Notes under the pieces: generated by a model
The model's database searches: none
What the model was told of the DNA's origin: nothing
The model's input: only the letters and a program-made list of their open reading frames with translations
NCBI GenBank assembly: GCA_030765055.1
Contig: CM060950.1
Location: 465,478,995-465,542,994, forward strand
Length of the DNA stretch: 64,000 bases
Origin: Mantis religiosa
Taxonomy: Eukaryota > Arthropoda > Insecta > Mantodea > Mantidae
Direction of reading: 5' to 3'
Program-made: the position numbers and the translations under genes
In this document: positions 11,301-21,582 of the stretch, in pieces
How the letters are laid out: each line of letters starts with the position of its first letter
Position numbering within the stretch: the stretch's first letter is position 1

Positions 11301-11415
11301 AGTGTGTAGAGTTACAAGGAGACTATGTTGAAAAACGCCGAGTACTATTTGGACGGGTTACAGAGATGGGAACATCGCTGGGAGAAGTGTGTAGAGTTAC
11401 AAGGAGACTATGTTG
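8386..11415 (+). repeat. Tandem array of mariner 3' coding end, 85/83-bp units, about 36 copies
   Basis: Each unit covers the last 28 or so codons of the M1 transposase, from AACGCCGAGTACTATTTGGA through GGGTTACAGAGATGG and GAGAAGTGTGTAGAG to GACTATGTTGAAA. Most units are 85 bp (for example 10562 to 10647). A block at about 9141-10000 uses an 83-bp variant lacking two bases in GACTATGTTG. Neither length is a multiple of three, so the frame rotates each unit. The open stretches of up to 114 codons have no selected meaning. The single-copy version is at 47831-47925 in M8. Confidence 0.95.
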
Positions 11416-11487
11416 ACAAATAAAAAGGGCCTGAAAAAATGTCTTGTATAGTTATTATGTCGGAAACTTTTCAGTGTGGGTGGGTGT

Positions 11488-12354
11488 TTATAATTTCATT
11501 TTCATACTGCCTATGTAATTGAATAATCTGCTATGAACAGCACTCAGATTTTCAAACTGTAAATATGCAAATTTTTCACCTGGTTTAGTCTAGGAGAAAA
11601 CATTCCATCTTTTTCTTCACCAGCAAGGATTTTGTGCAAAGGAGTTGATTGCAGCAAAAGGGGATTTAAAATGAATTAAAAAACAAGTGTTACATTTCTA
11701 ACATGGATTTATTTCAGTTTAAAGATACATATATCTGGATAAGAATTTAGAAAAAAAAAGAAAGCTAGTTATGAATGCTATCAGCCAGAGAATTACTTTA
11801 TAATTTAATATTTGCTATAAATGATGACTCCATTTAATGAATTTTGAGATCAAGAATTTATAATCTTTTTAATCTTTTAAACATTCTTGGAATCTTATTT
11901 TGTATATGAAATTTGTTCTTTCTGCTGCATTACCCCTTCGGCTGTAGTAGAGGAAACTGCTGGTTAATTTAGACTTTTTCTTCGTTTCTTGTTAAGTATT
12001 ATCCTGCTATTTTGGCGAAAATTGATACTATCAATCTATTTTGCTAAGTGCTCTAGCCAACCTGTAAAAAACAAAAGAAAAGCATTCAATGCAAATAGAG
12101 GCATGGTACAGGAAACCTTGGAGTTCTTTAGTAATCGAATTCCAAGGAAAATAAGCTGAAATTATGCAGTTGCAGTTCATATTCTGAGAGGGTTTAAAAC
12201 ACATATAGAACAAGAACAGGACAGAGCTGCAAATTCGTATAACTAAATTAAACTGCTTCATTTATAAAATAGTTCTGTACCTATCTTCCATTACTTAAAA
12301 TACTCCACGTGTGATCAACATCATAGTTTCATGAATGTTTACTTAAGACTCATA
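11488..12354. other. No gene recognised
   Basis: AT-rich sequence between mariners M1 and M2. I see no coding pattern, no clear repeat shared with the rest of the window and no RNA-like boxes. Short frames such as the one at 12031-12261 have no recognisable family features. Confidence 0.6.
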
Positions 12355-12356
12355 TA

Positions 12357-13691
12357 CGAGGGCTATCCAGAAAGTAGATTACGTTTTGGAATAAAAAGTA
12401 AACAAAGTATAGGAAACAAATTTTATTATATACAGATGAAAGCCACACTCAAATACTACTTTTCGACATAGTCACCATTCAAATTAAGGCATTTATCGTA
12501 GCGATGTACGAGCTAGGAAATTCCTTCGTCGAAAAATTCGGCCGCCTGCGCCTTCAACCACTTCGTTACCTCTTCTTGCAGCTGTGCGTCGTCATCAAAA
12601 CGCTGCATAGCCAGCCACTTCTTCATTGCTGGGAATAGGGGGAAGTCGCTCGGTGACAGGTCGGGACTGTACGGCGGATGAGGAAACAACTCCCACTTAA
12701 AAGATTCAAGAACTTCACGAGTGACATTTGCCGTGTGGGGCCGGGCGTTGTCGTGAATCAACAAGATCTTAGAGCTCAACATTCCTCTGCGCTTGTTTTG
12801 AATGACTCTTCTGAGTTTTTGGAGAGTTTGGCAATACCTTTGAGAGTTTATTGTAGTGCCTCTTTCCAGGAAGTCCACCAAAATCACACCTTTTCTGTCC
12901 CAAAAAACAGTCGCCATCATCTTCCTTGCCGACATTGTTTGCATGCATTTCTTGGGTTTTTGGGGAGAACTTGTGTGCCCCCACTGCATTGATTGCAATT
13001 TCGTTTCACAGTTCACGTGTTTCACCCATGTTTCGTCACCAGTAACGATGCGATCGAGTAAAGAGTCACCATCCTTATGGTAAACGTCCAAAAAGTTCAA
13101 CGCTGCAGCCATTCGCTGATTTTTGTGGTCCTCTGTCAAGTTTTTTGGAATCCATCTTGCACAAAACTTGTGGTAACCAAGCTTTTCGCTGATGATTTCG
13201 TGCAACAAACTTCGCGAAATTTGTGGAAAACTCAAAGAAAGTTCCGTTATTGTGAACCTTCGATTTTCACGGACTTTAGCATCGACTTTTTCGACAAGTT
13301 CGGCAGTCACTATGCTGGGTCTCCCACTTCGATCTCCGTCGTGAACATTGGTTCGGCCATTTTTAAATCTGATGACCCACTGACGCACTCCACCTTCAGT
13401 GATAATGTTGTCCCCATACACTTCACAAAGCTGCCGATAGATTTCTATCGGTTTACAGTTGTTTGCAGTCAGAAACCTTATTACTGCACGCACCTCGCAG
13501 CTCGCGGGATTTTCAATTAACGCAGACATTTCAAACCGTCACAGTATCTGAACGGAGCACAGCACGAACCTCTCACTAGCACGGCTAGATGCCGACTGAG
13601 CTGCGCAACGCTCTGACCCCAAGATGGCCGCGCTAGCCCCGCCCCAAGCGGAAACAGACGAAAACGTAATCTACTTTCTGGATAGCCCTCG
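12357..13691 (-). mobile_element. Mariner M2, nearly intact, complete with both TIRs
   Basis: A complete 1335-bp mariner. TA flanks it at 12355-12356 and 13692-13693. The TIRs match over 31 bp, beginning CGAGGGCTATCCAGAAAGTA at both ends. It contains one long minus-strand transposase frame. The matching ends, clean TA sites and nearly open frame suggest it is the youngest mariner here. Its TIR differs from the M1 and M4/M6 families, so at least three mariner lineages are present. Confidence 0.95.
12456..13529 (-). pseudogene. Mariner transposase, 357 codons with one premature stop
   Basis: The frame is open for 338 codons from the ATG at 13529, meets TAG at 12513-12515, then continues in phase for 18 codons ending in NGDYVEK and a TAG at 12456-12458. 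The lone internal TAG replaces what is usually Lys in related proteins. Domains: paired HTH DNA-binding region (about residues 1-115) with the RSGRPS linker; VTGDETW, first catalytic Asp (about residue 165); IHDNARPHT, second Asp; HPPYSPDLSPSDF, with the third Asp in PSD 34 residues after the second. All catalytic residues are present. Length matches full mariners (about 340-360). The lost tail is short, so whether the truncated protein would work is open. Confidence 0.95.
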
Positions 13692-13693
13692 TA

Positions 13694-14085
13694 GCTTCGT
13701 TGAAATGTTATAATCAAGTTCTTATTAATAAGATATTTTCATAGCCTAATATGCATAAATTTGAAAAAAGAAATACAACAAGCTTATCTTTGTTTACTAA
13801 CATAGTTGTATTTGACTTTTAAAACATTTTGTTAAAGACAAAATAAACGTGGTAGGAAGCATAAAGGCTTTTGACTGTGGTGAATTTTTATTAACACAAT
13901 TAAATTAATTAAAACCAGTACAAAGACAACATTTTTAAACAATTATCACACTATAGATTTTATGATAGACAGATGAAAATTGTTCAGTGTCATCATTGAT
14001 CCCTCCGAACATAATGTTGATATTTCCAGTGATTGGAGTGCTTTTGTTTTTTTACAGTGAGTGCCAGAAGTGAGTGAGGTGTAAA
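13694..14085. other. No gene recognised
   Basis: AT-rich spacer between mariners M2 and M3. The expected 5' TIR of M3 is not visible here, so M3 is truncated or its end has decayed. Confidence 0.6.
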
Positions 14086-15121
14086 ATGGTAAAAAATTGA
14101 GGCTCGTAGTGTGATCAAGTTCCTGCATTTGAAGGGCAAAACTGCCCGGAAAATCTATGATGAGATGACGGCTGTTTATGGAAATGATTGCCCATCGTAT
14201 GACACTATTGTGAGGTGGAAAAGTAATTTTCAAACTGGTCACATGTCCCTGACAGATGAGCCAAGCTCTGGTAGACCGTCAGTGGCAGATGATGCTGTCA
14301 GAGTGAAGAAAGTGGAATGTTTAATACTGGAAGAAGACGAGCAACCATCCAAATGATCATGAATGAGACACATCTTAGTTATGGTAGTGTCAGGAAAATT
14401 ATTCATGATGAACTGCACATATCTAAGGTGTCTGCACGGTGGGTTCCACGTTTGCTAACCCCTTTCCAAAAGCAAACACGGCGTGACCTTTCAAGATAGA
14501 TATTGATGCTGTTGGAACAGGATGAAGATGAGTTTTTTGATCGGCTGGTAACCATGGATGAATCCTGGATCTATCAGTATGATCCAGAGACAAAACTATG
14601 AGCATGGAATTGAAACATTCCGATTTCCCCCTCACAAAAAGGCAAAGGTGCAAACGTCAGCTGGGAAGGTCATGCTTTCAGCTTTCTGGGACTGTCGTGG
14701 AGTCATCCTTACAGATTATCTTGCCAAGGGTCAAACCATCACTGGCAGATGCTACTGCAATCTTTTGGACAAGTTACGAGCAGATCTGATTAATAAACGA
14801 CGCGGTATGCTCTCCAAAGGTGTTCGTCTTCTAGCTGACAATGCACCAGCTCATTCATCTCAAGTTGCAGTTGACAAAACAAGGGAATGTGGCTTTGAGA
14901 CCTTACAGCATCCGCCTTATTCGCCCGATCCCTCACCAAGTACATTTTTCTTGTTCCCGGGAATGAAGAATCTGTTGCTGGTCGCCGATTTGACAACACA
15001 AATGATGTCATTAATGAAGTGGGAGAGTTGTTTAAAGCGAATTCTGCAGACTTCTACAATAAAGGTATTTGGAAGATCAAGAAACGCTGGGAAAAATGGT
15101 GACTGGGTAGAGGAGAACTAA
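14086..15121 (+). pseudogene. Mariner transposase, multiply frameshifted (M3)
   Basis: Frames read in order: EARSVIKFLHLKGKTARKI with a TAVYGNDCPSYDT HTH region (14098-14310); ATIQMIMNETHLSYGSVRKI through RWVPRLLTPFQKQ (14340-14480); VTMDESWIYQYDPETK with the first catalytic Asp (14550-14590); SAFWDCRGVILTDYLAKGQT (14678-14740); LLADNAPAHSS with the second Asp (about 14830); HPPYSPDPSPSTFFLF (about 14910), where Thr stands at the third catalytic Asp. Frameshifts and in-frame stops occur early, near 14320, 14500 and 14600. It cannot be active. Confidence 0.85.
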
Positions 15122-15194
15122 CAAACACATATCAACACAAACTCTCTATCACGTTTTTAAAGGTTGATGATTAAAACTTTACCACACCCTCTCG
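14086..15194 (+). mobile_element. Mariner M3, 5'-truncated, third family
   Basis: The coding remnant starts at 14086 and the element ends at 15194 with a TIR reading (inward) CGAGAGGGTGTGGTAAAGTT, followed by TA at 15195-15196. No matching TIR is found upstream, so the left end is lost. The TIR and protein differ from M1, M2 and M4/M6. Confidence 0.8.
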
Positions 15195-15195
15195 T

Positions 15196-16010
15196 ATAGC
15201 TACAAATAAAGGACTGGACTGGAAGTGTAGGGAATGCCACACTGTACTCAGAAACAGATCCCTGGGAGGAAGGGATGATATGGGAGCCCTCTAAGGGCTT
15301 GCCGGAACCAGAACTAGGGGCGCCAGTTCAGCGAGAGGATTCCTAACGTGAGCTGAAGATTATCAAATTAGGATAAATTAAATGGAAGAACTGGAAGTAC
15401 ATATCAAATCCACCATTCGTCTAGTGATCAAGGAAGTTGGTCGGGGGTAGGGGTCGAACCCGGTAACTCCCAAATGCGAGTCCCAACTGTTTGGTTACAC
15501 CCTCAAGGACTTACAAGTCAAAGCCTGTCAAATAGTAAGGACACTTTGGACCACTGAAACCCAGGATGGGTGATCGATCTATGAAGCAGAAGTAAATGAG
15601 ACCAGTTCTGTAGTGATGCAGTGATCAGCGATGTCGAAACAGGAATTTGAACATGGGACCTACGACACTGATATGATTATATTCTATGTCAGCAATAATA
15701 AATAGGAAACCAGTTAACGAGGATTTAATATACTTCCTGCATATATGCATTAAAGTACATAAAACACTCACGTCATTAGCATGAACGATTAGTGGAGCAA
15801 GAAATATTATCGCCCAAAAGAAATGTTTGGAATGCATGGACGCCGCTTGGTGCACGTAAACCTAACAGAGTCCATATGTTCTGTACTGCATTGGGTTAAA
15901 AACTATGACGTCAATGACCGGAGCGCTCGACATTTTCTGGGAATAGTTTCTGAGGTACTCTTCTTTCGAAATGGGATAAGCATTTACAAGATATTCCTGT
16001 GAAAGGGTAG
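15196..16010. other. SINE-like remnants, no gene
   Basis: Non-coding. At 15445-15510 the minus strand contains CGGGTTCGACCCC, a good pol III B-box, preceded by tRNA-like sequence, suggesting a tRNA-derived SINE fragment. The rest shows no recognisable protein, and its boundaries cannot be set. Confidence 0.45.
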
Positions 16011-16140
16011 AGCCAGACTGAAAACTTCAATACCATAGCCGGGATTTGGACCACGGATCTTCTGGTCTCCGTTCAGCCGCTCTAAACCATTGAGCTACTA
16101 TTGCCAACGTTCCAACATGACATTAAATTCTCCAACTAAC
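16010..16140 (-). repeat. tRNA-SINE type S1, copy a
   Basis: Minus strand 16104-16032 folds as a tRNA-like cloverleaf: acceptor pairing of the GCCATAG/CTATGGC kind (degenerate here), TAGCTCAATGG as D-arm/A-box, and a TTCAAAT-type T-loop. It lies between conserved flanks CTGACTC-like on one side and CCAGACTGAAAAATTC on the other. Copies b-h lie at 49150-59150. Not a functional tRNA. Confidence 0.7.
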
Positions 16141-16344
16141 TCGAGGTTTTCTATTCTATTTTGATATTCTATTTTTCGTGTTTTTCTATTATATTATATT
16201 TCTATCTTCGTGTTTTTTTTATTCTAGTGAAATCTAGGTTTGGGGTATTTCAATAGGAGGTATTACCTTTGTGCCCTTGTAGTAACACAAAAATTCTATG
16301 CAGTTATACGCGTTTACTGTTAATATTTGGATTATCTTTAAATT

Positions 16345-16354
16345 CACACACACA

Positions 16355-16433
<79 letters not shown>
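16345..16433. repeat. (CA)n microsatellite
   Basis: About 89 bp of nearly pure CA dinucleotide repeat with one GA interruption near 16354. The poly-His/Thr and poly-Val/Cys frames across it are artefacts. Confidence 0.98.
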
Positions 16434-16435
<2 letters not shown>

Positions 16436-16662
16436 TCACACTTCCTAATTGTAGGTGGAACAGAACGATCCATATCTGCTGTGATTTTCAGCGTTCTGTT
16501 TAGTACTGGCAGTAAAATATCCTTTAATTTCGCTCAGAGGCCTCTATCAGGCTTGAGGTTTTTTTTTACATGCCCTAACACAACGACAAGGGACCACCGC
16601 ATTTATTTCGCTTTGGAAGCAAGCCATGTTAAGGATCTTATTCATCGCCCGATATAACTTAA

Positions 16663-18110
16663 CGTTGGAGGTTTTCCCCTATCCTGAAAGATGAATGCTT
16701 GGCAACTCTAAGCTCTATGTGCCCTAGACTCATTTGAACATCATTTCATTCATCGCCCGATATGACTTAACGTTGGAGGTTTTCCCTTATCCTGAAAGAC
16801 GAATGTCTGGCAACTCTAAGCTCTATGTACTCTAGACTCATTTGAACATTTCATTCATCGCCCGATATGACTTAACGCTGGAGGTTTTCCCTTATCCTGA
16901 AAGATGAATGTCTGTTAATGCTAAGCTCTATGTACCCTGTACTCATTTCTACAAAAACTCATACATCGCCCTATATGGCTTAACGTTGGAGGTTTTCGCC
17001 AATCCTGAAAGAGGAATGTCTGGTAATTCTAGGCTCTGTGGAACCTGGACTCATTTAAATATAATTTTATACATCGTCCGATATGACTCAACGTTGGAGG
17101 TTTTACCTTATTCTGAAAGATGAATGTCTGGTAACTCTAAGCTCTATGTACCCTAGACTCATTTCAACTTCATTTCATTCATTGTCCGATATGAGTTAAC
17201 GTTGAAGGTTTTTTCTTATTCTGAAAGGTGAATGTCTTGCAACTCAAAGCTCTATGTACTCTAGACTCCTTTGAACATACTTTCGTTCATCGTCTGATAT
17301 AACTAAACGTTGGAGGTTTTCCCCTATCCTGAAAGACGAATGTCTGGGAACTCTAAGCTCTATGTGCTCTAGACTCATTTGAACATCATTTCATTCATCG
17401 TTCGATATGACTTAACGTTGAAGGTTTTCCCTTACCCTGAAAGATAAACGTCTGGTAACTCTAAGCTTTATGTACCCTGTACTCATTTGAACATCATTTC
17501 ATTGTCCGATATGAGTTAACGTTGGAGGTTTTTTCTTATTCTGAAAGGTGAATGTCTGGCAACTTCAAGTTCTATGTAGCCTGGATTCATTTGAATATCA
17601 TTTCATTCATTGTCTGATATGACTTAACGTTGGAGGTTTTCCTTTGTCCTCAAAGATGAATTTCTGATAACTCTAAGCTGTATGTACACCGTACTCATTT
17701 GAACATCATTTCATTCATTGTCCGATATGAGTTAACGTTGAAGGTTTTTTCTTATTCTGAAAGGTAACTTCAAGTTCTATGTAGCTTGGACTCATTTGAA
17801 CATCATTTCATTTATCGTCCGATATGAGTTAACGTTGGAGGATTTATCTTATCTTGAAAGAGGAATGTTTGGTAAATCTATGCTCTGTGAACCCTGGGCT
17901 AATTTAAACATTATTTCAGTCATCGTTCAATATGACAAAGCTTTGGAGGTGTTCTTTTACCCTGAAAGATGAGCATGTGGTAACTTTATGCTCTATGTAC
18001 CCTAGGCTCATTTCAACATTATTTCATTCATCGTCCGATATGAGGAGTTGGAGGAGTTCGCTTATTCTGAAAGATGAATGTCTGGTAACTCTATGTTCTA
18101 TATTATGGCC
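16663..18110 (+). repeat. 108-bp tandem array of a SINE body, about 13-14 units
   Basis: The unit starts CGTTGGAGGTTTTCCC and runs through CTGAAAGATGAATGTCTGG, CTCTAAGCTCTATGTACCC, CATTTGAACATCATTTC to CCGATATGACTTAA. Starts at 16663, 16771, 16876, 16984, 17092, 17200, 17308, 17416, 17520, 17628 and 17736 give a period of 108 bp with a few small indels; later units are more diverged. The same text occurs once as the body of the tRNA-SINE at 35828-36035, and without a tRNA head at 53215-53335. The array is therefore amplified from a SINE body. Confidence 0.92.
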
Positions 18111-18997
18111 TAAACTGTTAAAAATGTTAATTTAAACAAATTGTTTTGTCTTCTGTGATGTACAGTAAACAAATATACAATCAAAAGACAGTAATTTAAA
18201 ACGTATTGAACAATACTGGTGACAGCGAAGTCACAAATCCTTTGATAACGAGCTCCATGTTCGTATGAACTGGTTTTACCGTTTTGATGCGGGGAGGGTG
18301 CCCTTGAAATTACTTGACACTAATAAAAATGCATTGGGTATGAGCCAACATGTTCACCAATGATTGTCAAGTGGGTTTGCGATGATTGCTTTAATGTGCA
18401 TGAGTGCCGCTTCCTCAGGTTATTGGAGAAGTGTTGGGCTTGGTTCCCAAGCTCGTAAAACAGGCATTTCACAACGCCGCGAAAAAGTTGAACTAAATTA
18501 AATTACTGAATTGATGATAGGGAACACTGGACATGTCCTTTTATGCAAGTTTTTGGTGCTAGAAAAGTGGATTTTGCAGTACTTGTTTGTATGGATGTTA
18601 AAAAGAAACAACCCACTTGGACATTTCTAAATATGTAGTCACAAGTATAGAAGTAGTCTGGGCTAGAAAAAGATAAATAAACATTGTGGTTTCCTCTCAG
18701 TTTTCAGACTGCGGTTGGCAAAGGTTAGGTGCACAGTTACCGCCACCTTTGCGACCTTAACGTCAAACTCTAGACCACAAGGTAATTTCTTACATTAGGC
18801 TTTCATTAGCTTGCCTATATTGTGCAGTAACAAGAGGGTAGTCTAGGAAATCACCTGATTTTGCTGAGAAGGTACTGCAATTGGAGCTAAAAATCACCTA
18901 TTTTATTTTTACATTTTATTATAATGCCATCCCTCTAGATTACAGATATATAGCTAAAAAGTTCATTGGAGCAATATTTTACACCTAATTTGCTAAT
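18111..18997. other. No gene recognised
   Basis: Mixed-composition non-coding sequence between the 108-bp array and mariner M4. No repeats shared with other parts of the window, no coding pattern and no RNA-like boxes were found. Confidence 0.6.
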
Positions 18998-18999
18998 TA

Positions 19000-20155
19000 C
19001 GAGGGCTATTAAATAAAATATTATCACAATTTTTTTACGGTCATAATTTTTCGAACCTAAATTCAATCTTATTATATTCTGTTAGCTTAATGTGAAACAA
19101 ACACGCCGTAGTAGTTTCATTGTTGGTACTCCTGGTTCCCGCCTGTGAGAACCAGGCAAGTTCAGACATGTTCAGTATTGTCTACTGCTGTAATGGAGGT
19201 AACACGCAACGAACAATATGCGGCTTTGAAATTCTCAACTAATCTTCAGTTGAGGCTTATACAATGTTACAGGAGGCCTATGGAGAGTCTGTTCTTCCCT
19301 ACAACACAACTTGAAGGTGCTTTAAAATATTTAAAGAGGGGAAACAATCAATTTCAAAGGAAGGTGGATCCGCTACTCCAGTTACTGCTCTTACGGAAGA
19401 AAACATCAACACTGCTCCTGCCATTGTGAGAGAGGATCGACGAATTACCTTAAGAACACTTTCTGAAATACTGAACATTTCATTGGGTGCCACCCACTGG
19501 TTGGTGACAGAAACATTACACATGAGACGTGTTTGTGCGCGATGGGTTCTAAGACTGTTGATTCCCTAACAAAAAGACATTCGCATGTAGGTCTGCATGC
19601 AGTTAAAGTTGATGTTAGAGGAAGATCCGGAGTTTCTTTCAAACGTATCACTGCTGATGAAACTTGGCTACATCATTTTGATCCTGAAAGCAAACAGCAA
19701 AGCTCAGTGTGGAAATCTCCTTCATCACCAACCCCCAAAAGAGCTTCTGCTGGGAAAGTTATGGTCATCTCATTCTTTGATATTCATGGAATGCTTTATC
19801 AGCATGTGAAGTGCATCTCTCAGCCTCCCTATAGTCAGAATTTAGCCCCATGTAACTTTTTTCTACTCCCTAACTTGAAGAAACGCCTTAGTGGGGGGCA
19901 TTACCCATCATCAGAAGCAGTGGTGAAGGCTGCGGAAGCGATTTTGAAGGATCTCTCCAAAAATGGTTCCCAGCATGTCTTTGAAGACTGGCAGAAACGC
20001 TAGGACACGTGCATCGCATTCAGGAGAGACTACTTTGAGAAGGACCATCAAAATTATGAGGACTATGCAGCAGGAATGTTCTGACTCATGTGAGAAGTCA
20101 GTAATCAATATATAAACTTTAAAGCTGTTTTTCTAACTTTCACAATTTTTTTAGG
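19000..20155 (+). mobile_element. Mariner M4, internally deleted
   Basis: The 5' TIR begins after TA (18998-18999) with CGAGGGCTATTAAATAAAAT, a mutated form of the M6/M4b terminus; the 3' end near 20155 is eroded. Related copies are M4b (27929-28833) and M6 (38543-39810). Against M6 it has lost about 190 bp of coding sequence at about 19805. Confidence 0.8.
19193..20085 (+). pseudogene. Mariner transposase lacking the second catalytic Asp (M4)
   Basis: The ATG at 19193 opens MEVTRNEQYAALKF, followed by several frameshifts. ITADETWLHHFDPESK (about 19650-19695) holds the first catalytic Asp. FDIHGMLYQHV then joins directly to KCISQPPYS (at about 19808), so the segment that carries HHDNAR in M6, including the second Asp, is deleted. 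The third position reads LAPCNFF (Asp to Asn). The C-terminus FEDWQKR is followed by TAG, then the rest of the family tail. Clearly dead. Confidence 0.85.
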
Positions 20156-20878
20156 TTCCGATACACTTTTTTTAAAAAAAACTAATCAACCAAAACATAT
20201 GAATTTTTGAGTGTTTGTTAAGCAGGCTCATAAGAATACTAATAAGAAGAGATTTTTCTCTGAGATTCATAATGCTTGTTTAAAAAAATTAAATTGTCTG
20301 AAATTTCAGTGCTTTTTTTAGAAAAACTAAAACATTATAACACCTTATCAGTACAAAATTTTCAAATAATAATAGGTATTATTTAAGATAAAGGTTTTAA
20401 GAACATGCCTGTAAATTTTCATGTACATATTAGTAATAATTACTTATTAGTGTGCACCCAAAAATCATGGAAGTAGCATTGTGGAGATAGGAAGTGCCTT
20501 CTCATCTTAAAATAAAAGTCAACAAGTCTAAACTAGTCTTAAATTACGGGTAGCCAGAACGGCCTTCTTGGGTGGAATTTCACAAAATGAGTTAAGGCCA
20601 AAGTAATCATTCCTGATGTTTGTAGAAGCGAATAAAGATGTTTATTTTGCTGTCCCATAGTTTTAAAAGTCCTAAATAGACTCATTTTGAAAAGGCTGCA
20701 CACTGTGCCACGCCCCCTATTGACCATTTGTAACTGTTCTCTCCTTGGTTGTAACCTTATTGAAGATATATTTCAGAGATCACAGTTATTAGGACAGGAA
20801 ATCCTTGTTTTTTCTATTAATATTAATCTGTGCATCTGATGTTAATTCTTCCATGCTTTGTTTAGTATTGTCACGTCA
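20156..20878. other. No gene recognised
   Basis: AT-rich sequence between mariner M4 and the solo LTR. No recognisable coding or repeat pattern. Confidence 0.6.
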
Positions 20879-21416
20879 AGAGACATAAAAGTTTAAGCAC
20901 AAATAAGAAAACAGTTGGCGGATAAGTTTTCATGGTAATGATGAGGCTTGCTAAGCAATTAATGATAGCGCGGCTATTGTAAACAAGCGCCGGCAAGCAG
21001 AGATAACTGAGGTAAAGGATTCGCCGGCATAGATTAAGTTACGCTTCTAGAATGTGATAGAATATTTGGTTTCTTTATTCTTCCGAAAATTTCTGGACTG
21101 ATAGAGCTTGTTCGGGTTCTGGCTTATTGTAGAACAATCTAGAGTTGCGAATTAGGTATTTAAGAACGTGACGGCTCGCAAAGTTAGTCAGTTGTAAAAC
21201 AGTGCGTTGTGAAACAGTGTTGTGAACGAGAGACAGCTGGAAGTGTTATTGTAACGAGAGCTAATCTGCTGTCACTGTTTGTTATTGTGATCGACCTTGG
21301 AAGACTGTGAAGTAATGTTGTTACATGAGAACTCAACAGTGTATTTCAACGAAAATAAAGGAGATGTTTAATTTCTGCAACTTGGCCTTTTAATTCTACA
21401 AACCAACAAAGTCACG
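20879..21416 (+). mobile_element. Solo LTR, 538 bp, flanked by GTAT
   Basis: It begins TGTCACGTC and ends GTCACG, with a 4-bp direct repeat GTAT at 20875-20878 and 21417-21420. Inside is an insect-style LTR promoter: TATTTAAG near 21154, then an initiator-like TCAGTTGT about 30 bp later, and AATAAA near 21355. A second LTR of the same family starts at 63617 and shares blocks such as CCGGCATAGATTAAGTTAC and GTAACGAGAGCT. No internal gag or pol follows. The family (Gypsy or BEL) cannot be decided from an LTR alone. Confidence 0.75.
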
Positions 21417-21582
21417 GTATGTTTTGAATTACTAGTGCTGTTTTCAAGATGGGAAGAAGCAATAATTGTGGTGTAAGAAATCGGCATGGGAACCAGTATA
21501 AACAGTTGAAGTAATCCCAATCACATCATTAAAGAGTTACAACCCCTAACATGTAAAAAGTGTAGTAACACATGACAATATA

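Larger units (their letters stand above)
5249..11487 (+). mobile_element. Mariner M1, carrier of two insertions and a tandem array
   Basis: The 5' TIR starts after TA at 5247-5248 and contains GTGGTCTGAAAAGTTTCCGA; the degenerate 3' TIR is near 11461-11487 (CGGAAACTTTTCAG). The same family occurs at 29652, 41406 and 45728. The coding frame starts near 5427, is split by a TTAA element (5748-7369), resumes at 7374, is split by a 373-bp insert (7651-8023), and resumes at 8033. Its last codons are repeated about 36 times (8386-11415). Without the insertions and extra units it would be a normal mariner of about 1.3 kb. Confidence 0.85.

Noticed and set aside
12678..13520. Plus-strand frames of 75-147 codons
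   Set aside because: They are antisense shadows of the M2 mariner transposase.
16234..16657. Poly-His/Thr and poly-Val/Cys proteins
   Set aside because: They are a (CA)n microsatellite read in different frames.
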